Source of the DNA: Ophioderma brevispina | Lineage: Eukaryota > Echinodermata > Ophiuroidea > Amphilepidida > Ophiodermatidae | Direction of reading: 5' to 3' | DNA length: 64,000 nt | NCBI GenBank assembly: GCA_023653785.1 | Contig: JAMKCH010087982.1 | Coordinates: 29,705-93,704, forward strand | Shown here: in pieces, positions 1 through 10,903 of the stretch | Layout: each line of letters begins with the position of its first letter | Position numbering within the stretch: the first letter of the stretch is position 1 | Position numbers and translations under genes: made by a program | The notes under the pieces: generated by a model | Databases searched by the model: none | Told to the model about the DNA's origin: nothing | Seen by the model: only the letters and a program-made list of their open reading frames with translations

Positions 1-439
1 ATATATTAGATCACACCTGAAGTGAATAAGCCAAATAGGCCTCTTTATTTATAAGATGATGATTTAGTAGTTCTGTAAGCACGAAGAAAGTCACAGCATT
101 GTTTTCTAGGGGAACGATTTTCGATAGCAGGCAAGTTCAAAACCATGTTTGCTGTTTTCTTTTGCAACTGTTTGTCAAATAAACTTCGAAACATTCTCGG
201 TAAGGGTGGTCTACAACCAATCCAGTGAAATTAGTGAGAGAAATTTCTATCTAAAAAAACCTGTCACGTTAATGCAAAATACTGCAACTTAAAAATCATT
301 TTGGGACAGAAATTTACTGGGTGGGTCAAATAATTAACTGGGTGGGCCATTTTGGGTCATTGGGCAGACTGAATTTACTGGGTGGGCCAAGTAATTAACT
401 GGGTGGGCAAGGCCCAACCCAGTTCTATGTTATTACCTC
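1..439 (+). mobile_element. Right end of a 3.86 kb TIR element (truncated by window edge)
   Basis: This is the counterpart of 53260-53698, the right end of the element described at 49836-53698. Four near-copies of ACTGGGTGGGY lie between about 317 and 410, and the end reads ...GTTATTACCTC, an inverted match to the element's left end. No coding sequence is visible here. The neighbouring CATGT at 440-444 is the presumed target duplication. Confidence 0.7.
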
Positions 440-443
440 CATG

Positions 444-890
444 TATGGCACTCCTAAAGCCTGGGAAGAGGCATCTAATCCCAAGAAGTATAGACCAATA
501 TCACTCCTCAATCCATACTACAAGCTCTTTGAACGTCTCCCGCTCAACCGTATGCACTGACAGACGAACACCTCATACAAGAACAGGCAAGTTTCCGGCC
601 AGGCAAATCAACACCAACCAAGTACTCAACCTTGCACCTCGCCTGTTCAACATCTATAACCAACGACCAACCACATAGGGGGCAGGAACCTGTCGATTTA
701 TCTATGCCGAAAGACGATCTTGGAATACGCACAAGATGCAGACTTCAACGTTGTTGAAGAGAGACTCGCCAAAGTTTGGATGAACTCACTCCTACTACGA
801 GGAAAACCACCTTCGTGCAAATCCTCCACGACACAAGTGTGTACTTTTCAACCTACCAACCTGAAGCCAAACGTCAGCTAAAATTAAACC
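444..890 (+). pseudogene. Non-LTR retrotransposon reverse transcriptase fragment (broken)
   Basis: Conceptual translation across frames gives recognisable early RT motifs: a MALLKPGK-like stretch, then NPKKYRPISLL and an FRPGKST-like block, and further down an AQDADFN/LAKVWMNSL-like stretch. These are typical of Jockey/I-group retroposon RTs. At least two frameshifts separate the blocks and the catalytic YADD box is not intact. It is the continuation of the retroelement whose endonuclease lies at about 48.5 kb in copy B's context. It is non-functional here. Confidence 0.75.
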
Positions 891-1778
891 CCGGGGCCCG
901 TTTCGCGAAACTCAGTCGGTAAATTTTACGTGCATACTACAGTGTGAGTCAGAAAAAAGTACACCAAAGAGGGAATTTTTTTTATGAAGAAACTTAACGG
1001 AATTACCAATTAATTACGTGTTAGATAATTTTTTATATAATTTTACATTGTTAAAATCGTCAAGCCATTCAAAGTCTACGTTATTTGGTGAAGGTACCAT
1101 TTTTTCTCGACAAATGACACACTGACTTGTAACAACATGGAGACGCTACTCAAACGCAACGTGAGGGCTTTCAAAAATAATTAACTGGTTTATTTCTTTT
1201 TCTTCGTCTTTTCTTCGGCGCCGTATTCAAATGCTACTCAGACGCAGGACTGCGTTGAATGATAAATGTATAAACCATTAAGATTAATGAAATTAACCAG
1301 ATATCTTTAAATGTAAAATGATAATGCTTTATCGTGTTATCCAGCCCTATCCTTATTTTTGGGAAATTTTACAACATGGAAATCAAGCAAGTTTGAAAAG
1401 ATGCTGCACATTGTTGTCTTTCAAGTCCAATATTTGATTTCATTAAACATTATTTTTGGTAGCTGGTTTCATTTTACAGTCTTACCCACGATGTAACCCG
1501 ACATTTTCATTTGGGGAGGGGGACCTGGAACCATTTATGGAGCATCACTTAACCACATTTTTGCGAAGGTGAACACGTAACATGTCATACTATACAGTTT
1601 ATATTAACTTTTCCCCTGATCTCTATTGGGGCCAGTAGGGGGCAAAGATTTTGAGTGCGGATCCTGGCCCTTTCCCCTCCCTCACCCGTACCGCCACAAC
1701 CAGACTGGTTACGTCACTGGTGTTCCCTGACATTCATTTCAAATGTGTAATTCATGGAGGATATGCTACCAATCCCAA
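891..1778. other. Spacer without recognised genes
   Basis: AT-rich sequence with no long open frame and no motif that I recognise. It is carried unchanged in copy B (54150-55037). Confidence 0.6.
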
Positions 1779-2744
1779 ATAGAGGAGGAGCTGGGACCCA
1801 GGTCAAACATCATCGTTTACCCCTGACACCTTTGGTAGTTAGTATGGACCCTCTACATCAATGCTAGGTAGGTAGTACTCTCAAATTGTGGTATCACTTT
1901 TCGATAGGGGTCAATTTAAGTTTACACAGGGGTCAAATTTTTAAAATGCTCCAATCATGTTGAAATGTATGCCATATTGTCCGTCTAGTCATTAGGATTC
2001 CAAAAATGTATAGTTTGTACCATCTATGACCATTGGTTTGGGAGTTAGAGGGTAAAATGGCTAAAATGGTAAAAAAGGGTCAATTTCTATTTGTACAGGG
2101 GTCAAAATCAGAAGTTGCTCCAATATTGGTAAAATTGAAAGAAGTTGTTCGTCTAGCTTAATGTGTCAAAATAAGGAATACTTTGTACCATCTGCAATGC
2201 ATAGTTAACATGTTATGGGACAAAATAGGTCATATGGCATGTAGGGCAACATAATCCAATTGTTGTTGACCTTCTTTGACCCTTATCTCCGTAAGTAAGC
2301 ATTTAACATAATAAAAACTATACCTTTTTGGAGTCCTCTTCCCTCAGGCAATAATTTGCAAGTATTTAAAATTTAATCAGATTAACTTTTAATGTTGACC
2401 ACTGTACAAATTGAGATTGACCTTTTTTACCATTTTTGTCATTTTTATCCTATAACTCCAAAACCAATGGTCGTAGGTGGTACAAACTATACATTTTTGG
2501 AATCCTTATGACTAGACGGACAATATGGCATACATTTCAACACGATTGGGGCATTTTACAAGTTTGACCCTGTGTAAACTTAAATTGGCCCCTATTGAAA
2601 AAGTGATACCACAATTTGAGAGTACTACCTACCTAGCATTGATATAGAGGGTCCATACTAACTACCAAAGGTGTTAAACCTTTTCTGTAGTGGAAGGTAA
2701 ACGAACTCCTTAAATAAGGCCCCTATGATATTCTGCTCCTCTAG
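1779..2744. mobile_element. Foldback (near-palindromic) non-autonomous element, family F1
   Basis: The second half is close to the reverse complement of the first: the left end AGAGGAGGAGC pairs with GCTCCTCTAG at the right, and the arms (about 480 bp each) match through the AGGTAGGTAGTACTCTCAAA region and the TTTACACAGGGGTCAAA blocks. There is no transposase. Full relatives are at 16837-17822 and 55038-56003, and a half copy is at about 12990-13270. Several GGGTCAA motifs sit at regular intervals in each arm. The family name is not known to me. Confidence 0.85.
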
Positions 2745-2924
2745 ATTAGCGGGCAAGATCTCATAGCGTTTACAAAGGTGGCGCACCCCTTACAAGTACA
2801 TAATTTTGCTAAAATAAATTGTCTAAAATTATCAAAATCAGTTCTACGCGTGTTATCACTTCTAGTATGTGCACATTTTCGTGAAAATGAATTAAATGTC
2901 ATCTCCTTTTTTTCCCTGAATATC

Positions 2925-2950
2925 AGTGGTTCGATTCCCACTTCTGACGC
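2925..2950 (+). other. tRNA-Leu-like 3' end (T-arm plus acceptor), remnant
   Basis: GGTTCGATTCCCACTTCTGA resembles the T-arm and acceptor 3' side of metazoan tRNA-Leu. No matching 5' half lies upstream, so it is not a tRNA gene. It sits about 65 bp beyond the 3' end of the gypsy integrase, whose primer site is complementary to the same tRNA end. Duplicated at 56184-56209. Confidence 0.4.
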
Positions 2951-3012
2951 AAAATTTTAATCTATTATATTGGGACTTAGAGATTGCAATGGAAACTTCA
3001 AAGTTAGCTGAA

Positions 3013-4081
3013 CTACGATTTACACGGTAAGTATAGGGTTACCTGGTCGGCCCCTAGCCGCTTGTGGTAGTTCCATCCTACCAGCTCGGGACCTTCGTAC
3101 ATCTTTAACCGGTCGGCATGGACCACCTTCGGCTTGCTACGTGCAGACTTCTGTATCCTGAAAACAACGTCCGAAAGGGCAGTAACTACCAAATATGGAC
3201 CCTCCCATGGTAGAGCTAGCTTCTTTGAGAGCCGCACCTTTCCGTTGCTGATTGTAAAGCCAGACAAATTGACCCTCCTGGAACACTGGACCATGCACCA
3301 GACGGTCATAATTTCTCTTCTGTCGCTTCGTGTTGATCTCCAGAGCATGTCTAGCTCTCTCGTGGATCCCTCTCATACGTTCCCTCAATTCTTCTGCATA
3401 GTCCGTATCACAATCCTCTTCTTCTGGGACTGCACCGATTACCAGGTCAATAGGGAGGCTGATCTCGTGACCCAACATCATCATGTTCGGGCTTGCTCCT
3501 GTTGTTGCTTGCACACTGGATCGATAAGCAAATCCCACATAAGACAGATACTGGTCCCAATCCCTCTGGTTCTGAAATGGCTGGATCATCAATGACACAG
3601 CATTTGCTATGGAGCGATTGTAACGCTCAACCAGGCCATCCGACTTGCGGTTATATGGGGTCGTACGAGTCTTGTCTATCTCCAAAATTTTGCACATCTC
3701 CTCGAATAATTACATCTACCAGTTTACCCGCGACTGTTTCTTTGATGGCGTACGCCTCCATCCAACGGGTCCACCCACCACTAGAACACATTCCCATTGT
3801 CTGCCTCTGTCAAGGGCCCTAACACATCTATCGCTACGCGTTCTAGCGGGGCTCCTATCTGATACTGTTCAAGGGGAGCTCGGTGGCGTTTTGGCGGTCC
3901 CTTCCTTCTTGCACAACCCACACCTACGCACGTACGTCCTCACATCAGCGCTCATTCCAACCCAATAATAACGTTCTTGTACTTTGGGTATGGTTTTGTT
4001 CTGCCCTAGATGTCCTCCTGCTTTCGACGCATGTAGCTCGTCCAACACCCTTCCCCTCATTTCTCGTGGTAACACAATCAA
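3013..4081 (-). pseudogene. Ty3/gypsy integrase, decayed (copy A)
   Basis: Integrase inserts the retroelement cDNA. Reading leftwards on the minus strand, 4081-3869 encodes the H2C2 zinc-binding domain (HASKAGGHLGQNK ... CGLCKK). It is followed by the core start with the first catalytic Asp (VAIDVLGPL) near 3830, a TRWMEAYA stretch, and then the TPYN...GLVERYNR block and C-terminal region at 3697-3013. The part that should carry the second catalytic Asp, between the LVDVI-like end and the LFEEMCKIL block, is missing, and the parts lie in different frames. The protein cannot be active. The same lesion exists in copy B, so the decay predates the duplication. Confidence 0.85.
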
Positions 4082-5064
4082 CCTTGACTACCTTTCCGTC
4101 ATCGCTTTCCCATTTCTTTACCAAGACACCTTCTTTCACGACCAACGTATCCCACTGGCCCCAATACGTTTTCAAGGCGGAAGATAGTGCAGAGACTTTT
4201 GACCAAGGGGGGGGGGTCTTTCCTCTCCCGCTTCCTTCTTCGTCATTATCAAAGCCATCGTCTCATCCCGCAACTGTTTCTCACGTATGCTTTCCAGGTT
4301 GATTTCAGGCTCCACAGTCACGTAACAGGCTTGAAACAAACCGATTCTGTCAGGATAGCTTCTCTCCCATTGGTCCTATTGTGCACCTGCCATCTCGTCC
4401 CATAGTTGTGCAAACCCGGGTGATTTGGATGTCCGCCTTCAATTTCTTGTTCTTCTACTCCGACTTCAAGTCGGGCGACCCCAACAAGCCCCTATCGCAA
4501 CCCCCCTGGTTCTGTTCCGTCTGGCACCCAACCTCATGTATCCCCACTGGTTCTATTGGTTGATCCGTCTCTGTCCCTGGCCTTGCCTCTTCCCCCCTTC
4601 TGGAAATTCTTTGGCTCTAGTCGCCCACATCTTCTACATGTATTCGGACATCCGTCCGGCCGTTCTGGTGGCGCCTACCTGGTCGTCTTCTAACTCTATT
4701 TGAAGCCTAGACACACTTCTATCCCCGGTGCGAGTTGACCTTCTGGGTTCTTAAAATTGCACAACCAATCTCAGCGAACGCGTGATCCGTCCGCACCTTC
4801 ACTCGACTTCCCCCGATAGTAGTGGCTATATTTCTTAAGAAACGCCACGATTGCTAACAGTTTCCCTCCCTCGCGTCACACAGAATTTTTCCGTTCTGGG
4901 CGAGATAAGGACTTGCTGCCATTTGCTATCCACTCTCTACTCTACTCGCCATCCTCTCTTGCGACAGTACTCCACCTATTGCAAAAGTTACTGCGTCGGT
5001 TTGTCAAGGATGAACTTGCCCTTCGACCGACTGCGGGTACGCCAGGATCGCCTCCTTTAAACTA
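4082..5064 (-). pseudogene. Ty3/gypsy RNase H and connection region, frameshifted (copy A)
   Basis: This lies between RT and integrase on the minus strand. Fragmentary translation gives a QCEEAFSSLKEAI-like RNase H lead-in followed by short blocks such as LLAIVAFLKKY. No single frame stays open, and a G9 run near 4208 adds a slip-prone site. The assignment rests mainly on order (RT, RNase H, integrase). Confidence 0.55.
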
Positions 5065-6130
5065 CTAAAAGCTTCCTCGCACTGACCTGTCCACTGAAAA
5101 CGTAGCCGCCGCCCTCCTCCGTCCAAGCCACTGTAGGGGTGCTTTCAATTCCGGCAAAGTCCCGATAAACCGCCGGTAGTAACGCACGCAAATCCCCAGA
5201 AAACTACGCACCTGCGTGGCAGTCTTAGGCTGTTGGCCAATCTCGCACGCCTCTATCTTAGATGGATCGGTAGAATACCCTCTTCGAATCAGTGGCATTT
5301 CGAATGCCTTGAGCTTCAATCCTGCTTCTCGGAATCTCCACTAGAAACGTCCTCTGTCGATCTACGACTCACTAATCTATTGCGAACACGATCACGTCAT
5401 CGAGGTATACCAACAGTGTCTCCCATCTCAAGCCTGCTAACACCCCTTCATAAGTCGCTCAAATGTATATAGATGGATCGTTTGCAGAGCCAAAGGGCAA
5501 CACATTCCACGCATTATAATCCACTCGTAGTGGAGAAAGCCCGATTTGTCGCTAGCATCATCATCCCCATCTCATTTGCCATAAGACCGTGAACTTAAGT
5601 CAGAATTGGAAAAATACTTTCTCAAAATACTTCGCACCACCCAGCTCGTCTAACGGTCGTCAATCCTCGATAAGGGGTACGCATCTTGGACACTACCTCA
5701 TTTAATTTTCTCTCCTATAGTCCAGTCCCACCCTCTTGGTACCAATCCCTTTACACAGCACCCTGTGCGCGCGACCAGGAACTGGCCCAGGCTGTATTCA
5801 ACCCCTTTTCGAGCAATTCGCTCACCTGTCGTTCACGTCTCTTCCCTCTGCTGTGGGGACTATCGCCTCAAAGCTTGTCGATGGGCCCGAGTTACTTTTC
5901 CTGTTTCAATGAATGGCGTATGCTTCATTGCTTCACCCATGTAGTCCGCCCAATGTCCAAATCTTCACTGGAAAACACGTCCTGTATTCACCCAGCAACT
6001 TAGTTCTTCGCTGTCCCTCCCCCTCGATATGTCGGTGCTCCGTTCTAACAACTCGCGAAGGTAGTCGGGTACTTCCACCTCTTCTTCTCGACTTCAACTT
6101 GACGGTTTTCATACACATCACTCCACTCAA
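5065..6130 (-). pseudogene. Ty3/gypsy reverse transcriptase, decayed (copy A)
   Basis: Reverse transcriptase copies the element RNA. The minus-strand C-terminal part (5319-5065) has the RSFLGICVRYYRRFI thumb motif typical of Ty3/gypsy elements, and the catalytic YLDD is present near 5395-5410 in a WETLLVYLDDVIVF context. The N-terminal half is barely readable here, although the same stretch in copy B (59307-58831) reads as an open 158-codon RT N-terminus. Differences between the copies cluster in about 5613-6470. Confidence 0.8.
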
Positions 6131-6159
6131 ATGTTAACCGTAGCCAAATGTACCCTCGT

Positions 6160-6765
6160 TTAAAAAAACTTCTCGAGGGAATCTCCGACGTTAGGTCCAG
6201 CCTGACGGGGGCAACCCTCTTGCTTGGCCACCAACAATCCACTCTCACGCAAAGGACCTGCAGCCAGCGGCTCAATCAGACACAATAGCGACCCCTCCGT
6301 TTCACCTGATACCACAGCCGACAAAAGCACCTCATGTCCCGCTGGAACGGTAGTATCTTCGACTGCGACCGCCTTTAAATGGAAAGCTCCCTTCCCAGTA
6401 GACTGGGAAGTAAACAGTATCCATTTACTGTTCCAACACCTACGGTTTAATAGCTGGAGCCGCCCTAAATCCAACGTCGCCTTGGACCTCAGAAGAAAAT
6501 CCATCCCCAACATTCCATGTTTAACCTCTGCGACAATCACATTCAGTGTCTGGCAACCATTTCCTACCCTTATTTCTATCGGAGCCACTCCCCACACCTT
6601 AACTCCCTTCCCATCTGCTTGTAACAGCTGTATATTAGCTGATTTAAATTTAGGTCGTTTCTCCGGCGGAATAAGGTGGTATTGCTCATTAGTCAAGATG
6701 GTAGCAGCGGAACCAGTATCCAAAAGAAGCAACATCCCCCCGGCCCCAGACGATGGATGGAACAT
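6160..6765 (-). pseudogene. Ty3/gypsy aspartic protease region (copy A)
   Basis: A retropepsin-like protease that would cleave the polyprotein. The frame contains LDTGSAATIL, with the catalytic D-T-G, and later GMLGMDFLLR, the conserved second half of the fold. The open stretch of 201 codons runs into unrelated-looking sequence compared with copy B. Copy A has an extra ~14 bp near 6406-6425 (GGGAAGTAAACAGT inserted beside TATCCATTTACTG), which shifts the frame. It lies between gag and RT as expected. Confidence 0.8.
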
Positions 6766-6849
6766 AAAAGTCTATCAGTTTCGAACTCATAATGTCACCG
6801 GCCTCTACCACAATCTCTCCTCGAATTCCTCTGCGCTTCTCACCCTCTT

Positions 6850-8652
6850 CTATCGCTTTAATGGGGGTAGCTCCGCTGAATCAGTACCATCAATCGCACG
6901 TTCTGAGGCCATAACTGAGTGATGCCACTCACGCTGGTCATCCCTAGCCCTTTTCTCCCCTCTCAAGTGGGGTGGTCTATATCGCGCCGTAGTGGCGGTG
7001 ATATGTGGAAGCGACGTTCGGCCCTGGCCGTCAAGACTGTCCCCCATTTCTAACTGTGGAAGTCCACAAACCAAGTCTTCCCCGCGCCCATCGCGCGGCA
7101 ACGATCCTTGGCTCTCCGGTGACCCCACTCCAAGGCGTGGTAAAGATGGCCGAACCCCAATCCTCTCGGGTTTACACGTACCTTCCTGCCACTGTTGCAA
7201 CTTGCTTGTCCCAGGCACTACTGATGGTCGTGATCCATCTGCCTCAACTCCATAAACCTTCAACTCACTAATGTGAAACCATTGCTTTTCACACCCCTTG
7301 GCAGACTCTTGCTTCACTCTCTTCTAGTATTCGTTGACGCTCCCTCTCGGCCTGCTCCGCTCGTCTTTGCAGTTCCTCCTTCTCCTTAGTCAACCGTGCT
7401 ATGATGATATCACGATCTTCCTCTCGTTTTATCTGCCTGGCACTTCTTTTTTGCTCCACCGCTCCCCCCTGTTTAGCCGCCATCTTCCCTTGATCTCTCC
7501 CTTCCATTTCTGCTTACTTTTGTGGTCCAACTTCAATACCTCCGCACCCTGGGTATCTTTGAGCCTCTCTTGCATCCGGGTTTTGAGACACGTCACACTC
7601 CGATAAATCACACTGCTGCCCTTTACAAGGTCTGGCTCGTCTGTTCCCTTCCTTTCTCTGATGGCGCTCTTCACGTTCGCTCATCCGCTGCTCTCTCTCC
7701 AGCAGATCAGCCTCATCCATTCTAAACTGTCTCCTTCTCTCCGTCCCCATTCTTTCGCATCGTCTCTGCAATTTTTTTTCCATTTCTCTCAGGCGCTCTT
7801 CTTCTTCCTCTCTAGGCGACGCTCAACCATCATTAGGCGTTCCTCCTCCCTTTTCGTCTTCTCCTTTAACTTTTGCCTCTCCTTTTCTTGCCATCCCTCG
7901 GACACGTTCCATCTCTTCCCACTATCTCATCGTCTCCGCCCGACGGGGTTCGTTCGCCTTGAGCTGCCCCTCGTCCCAATCCTTTGGTCTTGCATCTTCC
8001 ATCCGTCTACACTTTCGCCAATGGCGCTTCCGTCTCTGATCTCCTTCCTCCCACTCTCGATCAAGTTCCTTCGGCTTCCTTTCTCCCCGGCGTCTCTTCC
8101 ACTTCCCTCGCCGATCCAGCTCTTCACACTCTCTTCAGTTGTCTCTCCGCCACTCTCTCCCATCGGTCCTCCCTTTCTATGGGGATACTCCTTGGGTCTA
8201 ACGACGGCTTTTGCTCTCCCTCGCATATCCTGCTCAGTCCTTATTGCGCCTCTTGGTTGTCGAAACTTTATCTCTTGGTCGTCTGTATCAGTCCAAAACT
8301 CATCACTGGTATCTCGTTTCACAATTCCTCTTTCACGTAATTCACCACCATAAGTCTCATCCTCTGAACTCTCCGGGATATGCTTAAAATCTTCCTCATC
8401 TCTCATATCTCCATCGCTCACACTACTGCTCCTTGAGTCGTCATCTCTCAGCTCCTTTCGCCTTTTCTCACTCTTCATCATCATTGCTCCTCCGCCGTTC
8501 ATACCGGCGAAATCGGTACCTCTCACAACTCCATCTGTGTCCCAGTCACTCCATCTGGATCTCTCATGGTCGTCCTCTCTCCAGCTCCATTTCGTCACTA
8601 GTGTCACCCTTCTGATCACCTGCTTCTGCCATCGCAATCGTCTCTCCACCAA
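6850..8652 (-). pseudogene. Ty3/gypsy gag, broken into several frames (copy A)
   Basis: The first minus-strand frame starts about 30 bp downstream of the primer site and runs 241 codons (8652-7927), rich in Arg, Asp, Glu and Ser. Downstream frames (7783-7514, 7507-7289, 7317-6850) continue with charged coiled-coil-like sequence (REQRMSEREER; KEELQRRAEQAERERQR), suggesting one long gag broken by frameshifts. I see no CCHC zinc knuckle. The plus-strand Pro/Ser/Leu-rich frames over the same DNA are antisense shadows. Confidence 0.65.
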
Positions 8653-8681
8653 GTAACACGTGTCGCTCCCACAATTAAGAA

Positions 8682-8698
8682 TCCCACTTCTGACACCA
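8682..8698 (-). promoter_or_regulatory. Primer binding site, tRNA-Leu type (copy A)
   Basis: The plus strand reads TCCCACTTCTGACACCA, the CCA-tailed 3' end of metazoan tRNA-Leu. The minus (element) strand therefore begins TGGTGTCAGAAGTGGGA, a standard PBS directly after the 5' LTR. This fixes the element's orientation and LTR edge. Confidence 0.85.
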
Positions 8699-8701
8699 AT
8701 G

Positions 8702-9118
8702 TGTAGCCGGAACGCCGCAACCTCCGTCTGGCCTGGGTAAGTTATAGGGGCAGAACCCTATGCTTCTCCCGGGGAAAACGACACACGAACTCAGTCATAT
8801 AGATAGCCTATAGCTCACAATTCTAGATTTATTATCACAACTACGTCACATACAGTTAACAGCTTGGTACAGGATGCTTGGTAGGGTACCTGTTAATGTA
8901 CAGGATACTAAAGGACGAGCGGTGAAACCTCATGCTTGAACGGCATGGAGTGATCACGCGTGGGCGACGCTCTGGTTGGCTAGATATATCGCCCCATCCG
9001 GCGGTTGTGTTACTGCTCATGAATAATTCATAATGTGCGCGGCAAGGTTTTATGAATGAAATTAGTACTCTATTACTACTACAAATAATAATTATCATTT
9101 TACGAAATTACAGAGCAC
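8702..9118 (-). repeat. Ty3/gypsy 5' LTR (copy A; outer edge approximate)
   Basis: The inner edge is clear: TGTAGCC on the plus strand (element ...GGCTACA) three bases from the PBS. The outer edge is a guess at ...GAGCACA near 9118. No matching LTR was seen on the 3' side (left of 3013), so the element is truncated there and no LTR-LTR comparison is possible in the window. Confidence 0.6.
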
Positions 9119-10048
9119 AATTTACCAATCCCGTTTCAATATCTTATCCGGGTATCTTATTTGCATTTCTATGAAACGTTCCCCGCGTTTACCAAAAGCC
9201 GCGTTTTCTTCCTTTTCTAGCATTTGTTTAAGTTGCAAAAAATAACTTCCATAGACCATTCTCTGCATAGACCTATTCTTCACTTTTAAGCTGTTTCTGC
9301 AAATTTTAAATATTTTTGACTCTTTGATAGTGGCAGGCCTGCGCCTGCCCTGGATAGTGGTTTTAAATCAATGGTGACATCTAAATTTGGGGTTTCTTAT
9401 CTGCCACCGCCTAGCCACCCACTGTCTGGTGGTGTGCGCCCTCTTTACGCCCTCTTCTTGCCAGGTTAAAGATATTATTCTTCGCTGGATGAAAAAAATA
9501 AGTAATACCACCAACTTAAGTAAATGTGTAAATTCAATGCATAAATTAGGACTATATTGTAATTTATTCAAACAAAATAAATCTTAACCAAATTAAAATG
9601 ATCATTTAAAACCTTAATATTAACTTTCACCATGTTAAAACTATTCGGATTGCATCAGCTGATTTTTGTTTACAACCAATGATCCTGTTACAACCAAGGA
9701 GCTTATACAAGGTCGTGGTCAGAAGTAGTCAGATATCCAGCCCGCCAGTAAAATGTGTCAAAGATGATCTAAATATAACCCTTTATCTAATTTTGCATAC
9801 AATCGTTATCGAGGCTACATATTCATATTTGCGTATTAAAACTACGTCAATTTGTCAGTTTGATAAACATTCACATTGACGACCACCATAACACAATTTC
9901 ATTGAATTTGAATTTCTCACAAGCTGAAGCTCATGAGCTGTGCTGTGTAAACTACCTGTCGATGTTGAAAAAAAGGTAAGAAATGGAATCAGCAGGGGGC
10001 TGAATGTGTGGTTATGTCGAGATGAGACGTCAATGAATATGGGGGTTG
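9119..10048. other. Spacer, includes a short dispersed repeat
   Basis: No gene recognised. Around 9284-9330 the CACTTTTAAGCT...TTTTGACTCTTTG stretch recurs at about 14595 and 25620. The remainder is AT-rich and is duplicated in copy B. Confidence 0.5.
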
Positions 10049-10049
10049 T

Positions 10050-10903
10050 AAGCAGGGCCGTACGCAGGATTTATTTTGAGGGGTGCGGGACTTCAAAAAA
10101 GTGGACCTTTTTTGTCGGGTCGCCTTACCAGACCTTCATTTCTGAGGAGAGCTATAGCTCCGGAGTTCCTACAGCTCTCCTGAGCAGTCTTTCAGGAGCT
10201 CCAAAAATTGAGCTCCTTATTACTTGAAAAGCCTGTGTTTTTGTTATGACATGTAATTAATTGAGCTCCTTGTTGGGCTCCTAATGAATCTAGGAGAGTT
10301 ATTAACAGAGCTCCTCTTTTTTTCATAAATGAAGGCCTGCCTTACATGCTTAGCGACCCGACTATATTAGAAACCACTGCTCTCAAAATTGCGAAGGAGT
10401 CTATTTCTATATCTGAAGGTAATTTCATTAAATGTTTTTTCTTTTATGAAAATGATCTATGTACTAAGTAATTTTGGAGTTTTAGTGTTGGGTGTGTAAT
10501 GCAATGCAATTTCAGATTGGAGGTTTTAATGGCCTTAAAAAGCATTTCTTTGATTTTAGTCTCTGCCAAGACTGGCTGGGAAATGGGAGTTTGGTTAAAA
10601 CGTTGCAGGGATAGATAAATGGTGAGTAACGAATAGGAGAGTTATAAGTAAGAAATGATCAGGCCACGTAGAGTTAATCCATGGTTAAACTACGGTGAGC
10701 AAGAGGTATATGACAAGGTTGAAAGGCAAAAAATTGGAAGGGATATTATTTAAGACGAAAATTTAGGTAAAATCTTTTGTTAAATCAGCCCTTTTTCGGA
10801 TTCTTTTGCCCTGCGACTGGGAAATTTTTGCTTGTGATCGGGACATTTGTTGCACCTACCAGGAAATTGCCCCCTCAGAACCACCGGCCTGGCTACGCGC
10901 CTG
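10050..10903. mobile_element. Possible hAT-like non-autonomous element or two partial ends
   Basis: The left end CAGGGCCGTACGCAGGA and the right end CTGGCTACGCGCCTG are inverted, hAT-MITE-like termini. The flanks do not show a matching 8 bp duplication, so these may be ends of two different insertions. No transposase inside. The left part is duplicated at 63276 onward. Confidence 0.4.

Larger units (their letters stand above)
1..10774 (+). repeat. Large segmental duplication, copy A
   Basis: This segment recurs in the same orientation at 53260-64000. Base 1 aligns to 53260 and base 10774 to 64000. The offset is 53,259 through about 5.3 kb, then about 53,225 after small indels. Non-coding and decayed transposon sequence match alike, so the similarity is not due to coding constraint. 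Copy A is cut by the window start, so its true left edge is unseen. It could be a genuine recent duplication with a ~53 kb period or an assembly artefact from unmerged haplotypes. Confidence 0.95.

Noticed and set aside
7661..8353. 230-codon plus-strand frame (and its duplicate at 60886-61578), Ser/Pro/Phe/Leu-rich
   Set aside because: Antisense shadow of the charged gag frame; no domain and strong compositional bias.
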